Positions 11,088-23,855 of a DNA stretch of 64,000 nucleotides are shown here, piece after piece. Every line of letters begins with the position of its first letter. Position 1 is the stretch's first letter. The position numbers and the translations under genes were made by a program. The notes beneath the pieces are model-generated. The model ran no database searches. It was given only the letters and a program-made list of their open reading frames with translations, and was not told the origin of the DNA. Origin of the DNA: Sebastes aleutianus (lineage: Eukaryota > Chordata > Actinopteri > Perciformes > Sebastidae); assembly GCA_916700875.1 (NCBI GenBank), contig CAKAKS010000183.1, positions 35,725-99,724 on the forward strand, in the 5' to 3' direction.

Positions 11088-11520
11088 TACGACATGATAA
11101 TACGATACGATAATACTTTATTGTCAGACAGGTCTGAAATTTGTTTTGCATCACAGCAGCTCCATTTGCAACATCACAGAAAGGACAAAGACAAGAAAAC
11201 AAGGATACATACATTTAAATATTACAATCACAGAAGACGATATTCAGGACCCTTCAACGTACATTTGATCTGGGATTAGGCTCCATATTTAGTTTTAGGA
11301 TTGACTGGTGTACAAAAGAGTGCTTCAGTCTAACCTTATTAAATCGTGGAACCCTGTATCTCCGATTTGATGGTAACAATTCATATTCACTGTTCAAAAC
11401 ATGGTTGGGGTCAGAGACGATGGTGTTAGCCAGCCTTAATATGTTATTATGATAGGCTGATTCATAGAATTTCTCAAGGGGTTGACCTACAATCTTAGTT
11501 ATAGGTTATAGTTCAAGGTT
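11088..11520 (-). mobile_element. LINE-like 3' end fragment, antisense, copy 2
   Basis: Begins with GATAATACGATACGATAATACTTTATTGTC, whose complement is a GACAATAAAGTA tail with a simple repeat. It matches copy 1 base by base for about 280 bp and extends further (catggttggggtcagagacgatgg, gataggctgattcatag). Truncated; no transposase or reverse-transcriptase domain visible. Confidence 0.55.
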
Positions 11521-11659
11521 ATAATCTTCAGCTTTTGTTGAAACTGTTTTAGAGAGGTGTTGATTCAACTGTATGATAAGTTTTTGGAGGCTGTAGTTCG
11601 CGACCCATCACAGTTTCCCATAGCCCAATGTGACTTCTTCAAATTTCTTGTTTTGTTCA

Positions 11660-11845
11660 TCATAACTCGAAAGATATTCAATTTTTCTATCAAAGAGGAC
11701 TTTGAAAACCACCAAATATTCACATTTAAGAATGTCAGAGTGCATGACTTTTTATACTTTTGTTTTAAAATGACGTAAGAGATTAATTGATTTTGAAAAT
11801 ACTTTAATTTCAGTCGATTGCCTAATTGTTTCAGCTCTGAAATGT
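11660..11845. repeat. Dispersed MITE fragment at the end of cnot4 intron 1
   Basis: Motifs 'accaaatattcacatttaagaa', 'attaattgattttgaaaa' and 'cgattgcctaattgtttcagctct' resemble the right half of the fish AGGGCTGCAA-type MITE. The rest of 11520-12260 shows nothing I recognise. Confidence 0.45.
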
Positions 11846-12313
11846 ACTGAGCCGTTTCTGAGATTTAATCCACCCTCAGTGGTATAAATGTAATAGGCGA
11901 AACATTAGAAACATCTGCACCTACAGCACAATGCAGTTCATTAGCACCACAAACGACATCCTCCTAAAAGGACCATGCAGTTGAATCAAAACCTCCAAAA
12001 ACCGAACATTATATCATCATAAAAAGTAAGATGTATTGCATTAGACTGTAGTAGTAGCATCTGAGTGTAGTGTTTCTTTTGCTGCTGAAAAAATGTCAAT
12101 ACATCTTGGTGTGCTCAGTGTGATATTGTGACCTTGGTGGTCATGAAGTCCATTTCAGAGACTATACCATCCTGCTACAAGTAAAAACAAATGTTCAGTT
12201 GATTTGTTTTTTGCAATCATGTCATGATGGAGCTCTTAAACTTAACTCTTGTATGTTCCCCTAGCCCTGTGCTCTGTGACCAGCTTCAACACTCACCCTC
12301 GCCACGCCATAGG

Positions 12314-15300
12314 ATGTCCCACAGCCCTGAAATGAAGGACGACCCCATGGAGTGCCCTCTGTGCATGGAGCCGCTGGAGATTGATGACGTCAACTTCTTC
12401 CCCTGCACCTGCGGCTATCAGATCTGCCGCTTCTGTTGGCATCGCATCCGCACAGACGAGAACGGCCTCTGCCCCGCCTGCAGAAAGGTGAGGAGATGAT
12501 GACATGAACACGATAGCAGAGAAACTCATCACAACTGAGGGGTGATTTTTGTCTGTCGTGACAAACAGAACGATGTTGAATGTCCAAATATTAATATAGA
12601 GGGGATAAACTTTGGACCCCCCTATTAAAGTAGCCTCTTAGTTGAAACATCAGCTCATCATCAATTACAATTTACAGCCTCAGCAGTTTGGCTAGTGATG
12701 CCTTTTGAACTACCATATTGACAACTAAGGGCCCAATATCCTTTATAAAGCCACATAATTAAACAATTTTTCTCAAATGGTGGATATAACATCCTTGCTT
12801 TTTTGTGTAGCCGTACCCAGAGGACCCCGCGGTGTACAAGCCTCTGTCACAGGAGGAGATTCAAAGGATAAAGAACGAAAAGAAACAGAAACAGAACGAG
12901 AAGAAGCAGAAAGTGACAGAAAACCGAAAGCATCTGGCCAGCGTCAGAGTGGTCCAGAGAAACCTGGTGTTTGTTGTGGGGCTCTCACAGCGACTCGCCG
13001 ACCCGGAGGTGAGTGCAGCGTCTCCACCATGAAGCTCAGTGACTTTTATGCTACCTGTGACTTTGGGAGCGTTGGAACTGTTTAACTTGATGTGAAAAAG
13101 GGTGTGACAAACTGAAGGCACTAGCTGCTAGGTTTATTTTTGGACTTCTCTGACCGATACACCGAAAATCATGAATACTTTTGATATGGAATTATTTTAA
13201 TGCACATTTTGAATGTTTTTCATTAAAACCTCCCTCTGAAGCTCTGATGATATAAATATTTATTTGCATTACGCCCACAGGTCCTAAAACGACCAGAATA
13301 TTTTGGGAGGTTTGGGAAAATCCATAAAGTGGTCATCAACAATAGCACATCCTACGCAGGTTCACAGGTGAGACGTTTGATCAAAGGATGATGGGATGTA
13401 CTCGCATTGATACATTTATAAACATTAACAGAACTTAATCAATATTATTTTTTCAGAAATGTGAAACCTTGTGTTTTCAATTTTACAATACCAAGATTTG
13501 TTTGTTATATTTGTTGTTTTAGTTGCATATTTAGTTTTCACTAGGGCTGCCCGCTCTTAGTCGATTAGTCGACTAATCTGTCGTTTTGGTCTTAGTCGAC
13601 TAAGATTTCTTTAGTCGATATGTTGTTTTTTCATGCTGAATGACTTATTTCCAAGAAACTTATGAGAACATCTCTGGTTAACAAGAGATTGAAAGTGGTG
13701 CTTTTGTGTGATTCTTTGTGGAGAAGCTCAGTTTTACAGATCTGTTGATTAAATCAATTAGTCGACAAAATCAGTTACATATATCATCTATTAGTTATCG
13801 CTATTGCAGTGTAAGCAATCAATAATGGAAATGATTGTTCATTGTTGCCCTGGAACAAACATAATTAAACTACCACAGTAGATGTGTTTGACTTGTGTGT
13901 TTACTTTGTTTTCTGGGTTTTTTCCAGGGGCCGAGTGCTAGCGCTTATGTCACTTACATCCGCTCTGAAGACGCTTTAAGAGCAATACAGTGTGTGAACA
14001 ATGTGGTTGTTGATGGCAGAACACTCAAGGTGAGAAGTTATGGATATGATTAGAAGTTTTATTTGCATAAAAGCCACGTGATAGCTTTATTCCATATGTT
14101 CTTCCTGTCTGTAAGACATAAACATCCTTTTATTAAACAACCTGCAATGTAAAATAGTATGATTTAACTAAAAGTCCTTGAAAGAAAAGTCCTTAACTAT
14201 TATCTTCTCATTCTGTCTCTCTGTTGCAGGCTTCTTTAGGCACAACAAAGTACTGCAGTTACTTCCTTAAAAGTATGCAGTGTCCCAAACCTGATTGTAT
14301 GTATCTACATGAGCTGGGGGATGAAGCAGCTAGCTTTACTAAAGAGGAGATGCAGGTAAAATGTTGTTCCTCTTTCTGAGATGTGCATTAAATTGTTGCC
14401 CTTTGCTTTGTGTATTAACAAAAGGATTAATGTTGACATATGTTGTGTCTATTTGTTTTTAGGCGGGGAAACATCAAGAGTATGAGCAGAAACTCCTCCA
14501 AGACCTCTATAAAATTAACCCTAGCTTTCTACAACCTCCAGCATGTGGAACAGAGAAGTCAAAGAGTAAATCCAACTCCACACAGAGGTTGGTTTTTTTA
14601 TTTGTTTTCTCTTCCATGTTCTTTTTCTTATTACTTCCACTTGTGCTAAGCCTGATTTTTCTGCTGCTGTGTAACAGAAGCAACAGTAGCAACGGTAAAG
14701 ATGGGTGGCCGACGCTGTCAGGACACAACAAACTGGCCAACGGGCTTTCAGAGGACCGCAAGTCTCCTCCGCTGCTAGACTATCTAGACCAAGAAGTTCT
14801 TACTTCAGATGGGCTAGATACAGACCTGGGTCCTGGTCAGCGTACTGCGCTGTCCCCCTTCTCCTCTAACTGTGACAGTAACAGGTATTATAGACTCCTC
14901 CTGGACAATAGCACTTTAAAGAAAATGATTTAATTTATTTTTCCATCATTTTGTTTCGTTAATATGTATCTTAATTTGTTTATTTATTTGCAGTCCCAGT
15001 GACAAACCTCCAGAATCGATCGGTATGGTGAATGGAGAGACTTTACAACAGGTGAGAAGCTCCAACTCTCTGTTTTAGTTCAGGTACATACTAATGAAGA
15101 TGAATCAGGACAATCTCACAAGTGCTCTCCTCTCTCTTCTTCCAGATGCCCACCAGTGACTCCCCTTCTCCTCCCCCGGGTTTAACCAAGCCCAGCCTGG
15201 TGGTGCCCATCAGCGTGTCAGACCTCACAGCCCGTTCACCCTTCGAGGGCGCGGCAGCTGAGTCCCAGTCGCTCTTTTCAGACAACAGTAACTTCAGACA

Positions 15301-18300
15301 TCCTAATCCTCTCCCCGCTGGCCTGCCCCCCTTCCCCAGCTCTCCCCGCGGCAATTCTGACTGGCCCATGACCCCCGAACCACAGAGCCTCTTCACGTCA
15401 GGTACAGTGGAGATTTAATGAATCATTTTGTTTGTCTTTAGTGCTTGATTGGTTGTGCTTTTTGTCGTCATTTTCAAATAGAGGGTTGACCTGCAACCCA
15501 CAGTGTTCTCATTATGCTGACTGTAATAGTGTGTCTCATTAATTTAGGTGTTTTCTGCTGTTGCATTTCCCTGGATAATAAAATTAGGAAGGCTGCCCTT
15601 TCTTAATAGATAAGATTAGATTTATGGTATTCGTTATGGGAAATGGGAAATGAGCAATAAGCAGTGCCTCGAAGTGGGCTGGTACTCAGCGGTACGCAGT
15701 ACCGGCGCCTTTACAATTTACTCCTCGGCATACCGTGACTTTTTCTTGTGCACGGTACTCTTTTCTGCCCTCTCCATATCAGTTTCTCTGGGAGAATCAT
15801 GACTGCGCAGCGCCAGCATTTTTTGTGCCGCGCCTGATAAGCCGTATGAACATAAAAACAATGTGGAGAGCATCTAGACGAGCCGACGCACGGCACGGGG
15901 GAGGGGGGGGGTTAGAATGAGGATGCTGTAATTTATTGATACAATGTTCACGTCCTTTTTGTAAAATAATGAATATACTGTTAGTCACAATTTCTTTTAT
16001 TTGTGAAAAAATATAATTAATGAAACATTTAAAAGTTTTGATTTATATAACATGATTTTACTGGGCAAACATTCACAGAAGAATTAAACGTTCAGAAGGC
16101 TGTGATATGTGTGTAAATAATAAAACAATCATTTAACTAGAAATAACAATTGTCCAAAATTATGTCAAATTGCATAGTTTTAAGCCAAACACCTTCAAAT
16201 TTTCTTGAGGGAGCAACCCCAAACCTAATATCTCCGAGCATCTTTTATTCACTGTTGAAATTCAAAATGTGTCTTTATCCTGCTGCATAATATGTAAGAG
16301 CCGCTCCTAAAACCTGAATGATACTCTACTATAGGCTACAAATAACACAGGAAAGCACTTAACTATTAACACTATGCGTAAATATACAAACACACCACCG
16401 TACCCCTGTAATGTACCAGTTGGAATATTATTGCAGTATAACATGTGTACTATAGAAGATGGATTGCCAAAGTATAATAATAGCAATAAAACCACAGCTG
16501 ATTATGACTGACACAGTATAACACGCTTAAGGAAATAATAAATTCATAGAAATAAGTCGCAAGAGATTGTTGATACCGGCCGATACACATGTCAACATGT
16601 GAATAAGAGTACTCACTTATTTTCTTCCACTTCAAGCACTGGTTATAAACCATCAGTCATTACTGAATGGTGCATCTCTGGCATCCCTGTAGTGTTGACA
16701 AATATGTGTTGGTGAACTTTAGATTTGAAAAGACCGTTCTGCATGATAGCATTTATCTTAGAAGGAACAATAATATCGGAGAGACAGATTGTGCGTTCAT
16801 TTAAATCAATAATATGATATAATATGACAAACTTTAATTGTATAGCACTTGTTTTGACAAAGTTATAAAAGGGCTTTACAAGGGAAAAGAAAAAAGCAAA
16901 TACAAATAAAAAACAACAATAACATAATAAAAAGAAAAACAGAAGAATGAAATCAAAGTTCATTGGAGATGAAAATGTATAATCTCAAGGCGCTTTGTCA
17001 CCAGCCAACTAATTAATTCGTCAGAGGAATCCTACAGCGAGTCGACTAAAAGTTGCTCACACAGAGGACCGCTCCAGTAACGTGTCTCTCTTCTTCCCTC
17101 ACAGACACAATACCAGTGTCTTCTTCCACAGACTGGCAGGCGGCCTTTGGCTTCGGCTCGTCCAGCAAACAGCAGGACGACGATCTGGGCTTCGACCCTT
17201 TCGACGTCACTCGCAAGGCGTTGGCCGACCTGATTGAGAAGGAACTGTCGGTGCAGGATCAGTGCCCCCTCTCCCCAGGACTCCTCTCCCACCACGGCGG
17301 GATGAACCACGGTCCCGGACTGCCTCCTCTCAACCCCAACCCGGGCACCTCTCACCATTTCCCCAGCGGCTTGCCACGCCTCCCCCAGCTCCACCACAGA
17401 GCCATCTACAGCTCCTTCAGTTTCCCCGGCAGTCAGAACAGCCAGGCCAGTCAGCAGCAGCAGCAGCCAGCCGCCAGACACCCCTGGATGGGCGTCCCGA
17501 CACGAAATAACCTCACACACTTGAACCACTCAGCCAGTGCTGCCTCACACAGTAATTTCCTGGACCTGAATCTGCCCCCTCAGCACAACACAGGGCTGGG
17601 AGGGATCCCCATCTCAGGTACCAGACACCTGGGCCACTGTGGCACCTTTGCATGTTAAAACAGAGATCAGATGTGTTGCATAATGATGTTATTTAATATC
17701 ACAACGAATGGACACTGCCACGTAGCATTGTGTTTTGATTAGCGTTTATTGACCTCACAGAGGGGATGCTGGTAGATGCAGTTCTGCAGCTGACCACTAG
17801 TGTGTGATCAAAACACCTGAGGAACTGACCTGCCTGTTCTCTTCTTTCCTGCAGAAAACAGTGGCTCTATAGACGGCTTAAATGTGAAAGAGTGGCAGGA
17901 CGGCCTCAGAGCTCTCCTGCCCAACATCAATATCAACTTCGGGGGCCTCCCAAACTCCTCTTCCTCTTCATCCTCCTCATCCTCCAACAGTGTTAACCAC
18001 ATCGGTGGGCCGGTGGGGCCGGCAGGCATCTCACACAGCCTGAGCTGGGACGGTACAGCCAGTTGGATGGACCCTGCTATCATCACAGGTAGAAAGTGTC
18101 ACTTAAATGATTAAGCAATTAGTTAAGTGATCGAGAAAATCAATCATTTATTTTTATGTAAGGGATAATGTACAGCGAGCTGGTCATTGTTGTGAAATAA
18201 ACCCTGACAGGGCGATGGGGCTTCGCGTCGTGGTCTCTTATCGTCCTGAAGGGGTTTATTTCACAACAATGACCCGCTAGCTGTACATTATCCCGCTTAT

Positions 18301-20162
18301 TACACAGCTACTTACTTAAGAAATCAATAATTTGACACAAAAATGGTCCTCCAGAGTCCGACATCAGAACTGCGCCCATAGCAACGGTCTGCTATAAAGA
18401 AATAACAGACCGTAGAACGCTGTGATTGACCAATCAGACCCTTTTATTGACTTTTATAGAACAATAAATCTAAAAATAGATAAACTCTTAAAAATAAGTA
18501 TTAGTTGCAGCCTCATTTACGTGACAAAACTGAGTTATTCATTCATGAGGATATTAGGAGGAGGAGGAGGAGGTGTTTTACCAGAAACATCTTACAATAC
18601 AAAAGCCTTCACAATAATATCCACATAATTTCTGACATTACTCAAGTGCAGTTTATTCAAATAAAGCACCTTAAATCAAACTAGTCAATTGAAAAGTCAG
18701 CTAGCGCTGCAAATCACTATGATTTGCCTTATTAATATCTGCCAATTACTTTCTCAATTAATTTCTTTGTCAGAAATTATTACTGACTAAAGATGTTAAA
18801 TTTATGATATAAGACAAAACAGCAAATCCTCACATTTGAAAAGTGGGAACCAGGGAATGTTTGCTTGAAAAATGGTTAATATTCTGTTGATTTGAGCTGA
18901 AATGAGAAAGTAGAAGACAGCGGAGGGTCGGCGAGGATATGACCTGCGCTCTCACATTTTAAATCCAAAGTCATAAACACTTCACATACAGTAGAAGTAT
19001 GGAAACACTTTGGGTTTCACACATTGCAGGAAAAGCAGAGCTAGACATCACGGCTAAAGCTGCATGCTAACTCTGTCATGGACAGAAAATGTCATCGTAT
19101 TGCGATCACTCTCGTCTCCGTGGTCAAATCGGCCGACGTTTAAACTGTAGAGCACCCATATACTGACATTTATGTTAAAAGGATTCAAACGGCCTGATGG
19201 AGCTGACCATGGATGTATAAAGAGAACACAGATAGCGACAAGGTAGTGGAAGTATACACGTGTGACTACGTCCGGTTTTCAAAATAAGGTTTTAACAAAG
19301 GGAACTGTATCTACAAAATACATATAAGGAAATAAGATTGATTGGATTATATTCACCAGAAGTATAAAACATTACATGTCCCTTATAAATTAAAAAGAAA
19401 ATACCACTAATTTGTGAGGGAAATGTCTTTAGTCTTTGATTTTTGGGTTGCTGGAAAAAAATCATAAAGAATGCCTGACAATGACTGATATATTTGACTT
19501 CAGGACATCTCTGACTACATACATGCTGAAAACAAACATTTTAATGTATTAATTTAGATATTTTATGAAGTTAAAGTGTATGATTCAACTTTTTCCCCCA
19601 TGGTCTAGTGTTAAAAAGTTAACAAAAATCGTAATAAATGATAATATTGAATCGCAATACTTAAAAATCGCAATACATATCCAATCAGCACCCAAGTGTC
19701 GTGATAGTATCGAATCGTGAGGTAGGTGAATCGTCCCCGCCATAATTTTATTTGTATTTACTGCAGTGTTGTTGTGTTGAAATGTGTTTATTTGTGGTTG
19801 TCATCACTCATCTGTTCTGTGACCCCTCAGGCATCCCGGCCACAGCAGGCAACAGTTTAGACTGTCTCCAGGACGACAACCCACCACACTGGCTCAAGTC
19901 CCTGCAGGCGCTCACAGAGATGGACGGCCCAGCCAGTTCAGCGGTGCCCACCCCTCCGCAGCCCCTCCACAGCGGCCCCTTCGACGCCCACCTCCCCCTC
20001 CACCACAGAGCCGCCGGCGGCTGGGCTCCCTACATGCCCCCCCCCACAGCCAACCCCGCCAGCCAGTTCCACTCCCCTCCCCCCGGCTTCCAGACCGCCT
20101 TCAGACCCCCGGGACAGCCCGCCACAGAGCTGCTACAGAGTGCCGCTGTGGACCGCCACTGA
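12314..20162 (+). CDS. cnot4: CNOT4, E3 ubiquitin ligase subunit of the CCR4-NOT complex (12 coding exons, 803 aa)
   Basis: Coding exons: 12314-12487, 12811-13008, 13281-13367, 13928-14029, 14230-14355, 14463-14587, 14678-14884, 14994-15051, 15146-15401, 17105-17617, 17855-18088, 19831-20162 (TGA). All borders are AG/GT and the total is 2412 bases, in frame. The start MSHSPEMKDDPMEC aligns with the vertebrate CNOT4 N-terminus. Residues 14-56 form the C4C4 RING (Cys 14, 17, 31, 33, 38, 41, 53, 56). A Lys/Glu-rich helix spans about 69-95. An RRM follows (RNP2-like LVFVVG at 110-115), then a C3H finger (Cys196, Cys205, Cys210, His214). The remainder is low-complexity, rich in Ser, Pro, His and Gln, with a 10-Ser run encoded at 17959-17988; it holds the conserved block FDPFDVTRKALADLIEKE and the C-terminal CCR4-NOT-binding region by family knowledge. 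The protein ubiquitylates targets in mRNA decay and ribosome quality control. Confidence 0.97.
13545..13775. repeat. Palindromic TAGTCGACTA-rich repeat in a cnot4 intron
   Basis: Begins AGGGCTGC, followed by repeated self-complementary words TAGTCGATTAGTCGACTAAT and CTTAGTCGACTAAG, and ends near AATTAGTCGACAAAATCAG. This is the pattern of a fish MITE family with AGGGCTGC ends. The right end is not clear. Confidence 0.55.
15402..17104. other. Large cnot4 intron, no recognised element
   Basis: A 1.7-kb intron, AT-rich. The part around 15660-15920 (ggtactcagcggtacgcagtaccgg, then a G-run at 15897-15911) looks like an old transposon fragment but has no recognisable ends. An A-rich stretch is at 16880-16950. 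ORFs here are short and lack domain motifs. Confidence 0.5.
18150..18440. mobile_element. Foldback element, copy 1 (cnot4 intron)
   Basis: Two 43-base arms, 18162-18204 and 18252-18294, are inverted complements at 41 of 43 positions (GGGATAATGTACAGC... against ...GCTGTACATTATCCC). They flank a 47-base loop. A shared right-hand sequence (caataatttgacacaaaaa, agagtccgacatca, gcgcccatagcaacggtctg, gctgtgattgaccaatcaga) follows. The same arrangement recurs at 37290-37592, so this is a dispersed element and not a chance hairpin. Confidence 0.85.
18441..19830. other. Rest of the last cnot4 intron
   Basis: AT-rich intronic sequence. A (GGA)n tract is at 18556-18572. Fragments resembling the AGGGCTGCA-type MITE interior occur around 18700-18910. 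The last exon acceptor is CCCCTCAG at 19823-19830. No coding signal seen. Confidence 0.5.
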
Positions 20163-21800
20163 ACACAGACAACAGCAGACACCCATCCATTCCCCCACTA
20201 CCACTTTATACCCACTCATCCTGTACCCCGCTCTCCCCCTCCCCCTCAACGCAATACACACCAATCTGCAGAGTATGAAAAATTATTAACAAAGTAACAA
20301 ACATGCTTTCTTCTTTTTCTCTTCCTCCTTCCTTTTTGTCTACTCCGAAGGCCTATTTGTTTTTGTTTGTGGCACACGAGTTATCGGTACCCTTTACCCG
20401 CGACCATCACCACTTCATTAGACCTAGTTCTGGGCGATTCATTGCGTAGCTCGCTGTTAACGGAGAGCACAAGAAAACAGTATAGCATCGAGCGCCCAGT
20501 GGTGACACAAGACTTAACTCCACAAACTTGCGAAGAAAAACAAACTAGCTGAAGGGAGATCTTTTTAAAAAAAAGTAACTAATGATTAAGCATGAAACAA
20601 CATTTGTGTTTTTGAAAGTTGAAGTCACGATTAGTTTTCGAGGAATGAAGCAAGCTGTGAATCTGCTCTTGAAGCTTTGCCCCAAAGACCCTCATCCTCC
20701 CCACTTTAACAGGAGACTGTGAAGCGGTTAACCCTTACAGCGAAGTTGTGAATACGGCGAGGTTAAAGAGAGAGAGAGAAAAGGGGTTGGCACTTAGCTT
20801 TTCTTTTTTTTTTGAGAGTGGTTTTAAAAAAATATGTTAAAAAAGAAGCTGAGATTTAGAAGAGAGTGAATGCAGATGACACAGGGGAGTTGAGGGCACA
20901 GGCTATGCATGGGCTCCCTGTTAGGTAGGGACACAGATGGCCTGCTTGAGAGGCCACTTGGCCCAAATTCCCTTTAGTGGAGGGCTCCCACTGGCCCCGT
21001 CCTGCTGGAGGGAAAATTTTGCTGAACCTCTGTATCAGAGGATAGAGCACTGCCTAACCGCGGGGCGCCAGGGCGTTGGGAGAACGTGGCACAAATCCTG
21101 AGCACTAGGGTTAGGCTCTTACTCACAGTGCCACTGTGTGGTACCTACAGTAGCTAGCCCTAACATGGACAGCCACCAAGTAGATAAGACAATGACTGGA
21201 TGGATGAGGATATGTCAAAAAAATACTAAAGAGGGTAGCAACAGGGTTAACAGGTCCCCTTGTTCGACCCACGAGGGCTTAAACGATGCCTTAACATGGA
21301 CAGATGAGAGAAAGGAGCTCGAGTGATTGGAGGGGAAGTCTAGCGTCAATGATTGCTAAACAAAAAATATGCAATATTGTGTGTGACTTCAGCAACTGTA
21401 TGTGAGCGTGTGTCCCAAAGGAAGGTGCTGCAAGACAAGTACTGTAGTAGTGATTCAGCCTTTAGGATTCGAAAATCGACCTCTCCGACCACCGCCTTTT
21501 TTTTCTTTTTTGAAGTCTTAATTCTGATCCATGTTCGCTCTGTCTCTCTTTCTCTCTCTCTTCTTCTTCCCCACCCCCCCACCCACCCACCCCACTCCTC
21601 TCCTCCTGCTGTTCCCTATTTAACAGTATTTCACAAAAATGAACAAACTCATCCAGGAGAAACCAACACAGAGTCATACAGTGGGTTTTAACATGATGTT
21701 GCGCGAGAAACTAAAAAATAATTGAGGCGCTTAAAAGGAAGTGAACTGTCCTCTGCAGGTCTGGAAAAATGAACCTTAAATAAAACTGAAAACTCAGAGC
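20163..21800 (+). other. cnot4: cnot4 3' untranslated region
   Basis: Sequence runs without a recognisable transposon from the stop codon to an AATAAA at 21779-21784, followed by a GT-rich stretch (ctggtgtttgtctgctgttgtgttc) at about 21801-21825 as expected of a cleavage site. It holds pyrimidine-rich tracts (20300-20340, 21480-21600) and a C-rich (CCCA)n-like run near 21571-21592. The ORFs inside show no family features. Confidence 0.7.
21779..21784 (+). promoter_or_regulatory. cnot4: cnot4 polyadenylation signal
   Basis: Canonical AATAAA, with a GT-rich downstream element beginning about 15 bases later. It is the first such combination after the stop codon. Confidence 0.65.
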
Positions 21801-21829
21801 TGGTGTTTGTCTGCTGTTGTGTTCTCAGC

Positions 21830-22860
21830 ACCCCGATTCCAAACATGTGCGCTTATAAATATTTAAACTTTAAAGTACTCGCCACCATACTTTGTGTAAC
21901 TCCTCAGGAAGGTCACTATAAATCATTCCTGCTCGTCGTTCCAATGTCTTCCACTAGGGGGCAGATCCCTTTCTGTCAGTGACGAAGCTCTGCAGTCAAA
22001 CTTCAGTCCAGCACATACACAAGGTTACACAGAATGACTCTGATACTACAGTTTTTTCAAATACACCATGTTTACTCCCACTAAATAACACTTTCTAAGT
22101 ATTTATAAGGCACATTAAATTATTAAATGCAACTATGATGCAGATGAGAGTGAGGTGTTATCATGTTCTTCAGTGCCATACGTTTGTCTTTTCAGTGGGA
22201 GCAGAGCATGCGTGCATATCGCAGCCCTTCAGTTTGCAGCTCTGCACTCTCCCCGGCCTATGCAGCAGTAGGTACCTGCAGCAGAGACCTCCTTTTTTGG
22301 TCCTGTAGGTCTGCTGACAGACACAGGGAGGAGCACAGTCTATACTCAGAGAGTGGCTTCATCTGAATCAGGTGACTCAATATACACATGATTTGAAATG
22401 TAATTGTTTTGGTCTTTGCAGCAGAGCCCAGGAAGCCAATCTAAACTTAGTCCTGGATAGGGCTGCAATTTAAGATTTTTTTCTTTATCGATTAATCCCC
22501 AAGTTATTTTTCTAATTAATCATTTAGTTTGACACTAAATTGAAACAGCTGCATTCCTTTCATTTGGGGGGCTTTGCAGGATGTAAACAGGAAGTATAAT
22601 GGGTCAGCTGTCGGCTACAAGTTGAGCCACATTTTATTTATCCTATATTTGTTTACATACCACCAAATTACCATTAAAAGTATGCATTGTAAGTGTTTAT
22701 AAGCAGCATATAAACATTGAAGACATTATTTATAACACTATAATGGAGTAGATGTAGGGACATTTAAGTGTTTATTAATGTTTACTTTTTGCCAACAATT
22801 ATAACTTCCTGTGAAGACATATTTTATATCATTAAAACTGTGTTATATTACAGTAGGCCC
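21830..22860. other. Intergenic, MITE fragment only
   Basis: At 22457-22535 the words AGGGCTGCAATTTAAG, TTATCGATTAATCCCC and CTAATTAATCATTTAG mark the left end of an AGGGCTGCA-type MITE. Otherwise AT-rich sequence with no recognised gene. Confidence 0.5.
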
Positions 22861-22865
22861 CATAT

Positions 22866-23855
22866 TTCAGTTTCAGCCCCTCTGGTTTAGACTCCATAGT
22901 TTCATCCCCGTCTGGTCTCAGACCCTCTTGTTTCAGCACCTCTGGATTCAGGCCCTCTCTGGTTTCAGTTCTCTACCGTGTCAGTCTCCTTTGGTTTCAG
23001 CCACCTCTAGTTTCATCCCCTCTAGTTTCAGTTCTCTAGTTTCATCCCCTCTAGTTTCAGCCCCTCTGGTTTCAGTCCTCTAGTTTCATCCCCTCTAGTT
23101 TCAGTTCTCTAGTTGCATCCCCTCTCGTTTCAGTCCTCTAGTTTCATCCCCTCTAGTTTCAGTCCTCTAGTTTCAGCCCCTCTGGTTTCAGCCCCTCTGG
23201 TTTCATACCCTCTAGTTTCAGTTCTCTAGTTTCAGCCCCTCTAGTTTCAGGCCCTCTTGTTTCATCCCCTCTAGTTTCAGCCTCCTTTGGTTTCATCCCC
23301 TCTAGTTTCAGTTCTCTGGTTTCAGCCCCTCTGGTTTCAGCCCCTCTAGTTTCAGCCCCTCTAGTTTCATCCCCTCTAGTTTCAGCCCCCCCATAATTTC
23401 AGCCCCTCAAGTTTCAGCCCCCTCAGGTTTCGGTTCTCTGGTTTCAGCCCCTCTGGTTTCAGCCCCCTCTAGTTTCAGCCCCTCTGGTTTCGGTTCTCTT
23501 GTTTCAGACCCTGTAGTTTCATCCCCTCTAGTTTCAGCCCCCCTGGTTTCAGTTTTCTAGTTTCATCTCCTCTAGTTTCAGCCCCTCTGGTTTCATCCCC
23601 TCTAGTTTCATACCCTCTAGTTTCAGCCCCCTCTAATTTCAGCCCCCTCTAATTTCAGCCCCTCTAGTTTCAGCCCCTCTGGTTTCGGTTCTCTTGTTTC
23701 AGACCCTGTAGTTTCATCCCCTCTAGTTTCATCCCCTCTAATTTCAGCCCCTCTGGTTTCAGTTCTCTAGTTTCATCCCCTCTAGTTTCATCCCCTCTAG
23801 TTTCAGCCCCCTCTAATTTCAGCCCCTCTAGTTTCAGCCCCCCTCTGGTTTCAGG
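22866..23855. repeat. 15-bp minisatellite, about 1 kb
   Basis: Roughly 65 imperfect copies of GTTTCAGCCCCTCTA/G. Variation alternates between TTTCAG and TTTCAT and between CTAG and CTGG, and some units are 14 or 16 bases, which breaks any reading frame. Higher-order repeats of several units are visible: a block around 23478-23520 recurs around 23680-23720. One strand is strongly pyrimidine-rich. It ends at TTTCAGGCTCCAGG. Confidence 0.95.

Noticed and set aside
17032..17529. Minus-strand ORF of 165 codons
   Set aside because: Antisense of the large cnot4 exon 17105-17617; its length reflects GC-rich codon use of cnot4.
56..20162. Read-through or operon-like link between the pseudouridine gene and cnot4
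   Set aside because: A promoter-like block, polyadenylation signals and over 2 kb of transposons separate them.
22811..23083. A repetitive secreted or structural protein ORF
   Set aside because: It is a translation of the 15-bp minisatellite; unit-length changes break the frame and there is no start context or splice support.
22866..23855. CRISPR array
   Set aside because: Repeats are contiguous 15-mers without unique spacers, in a vertebrate genome.
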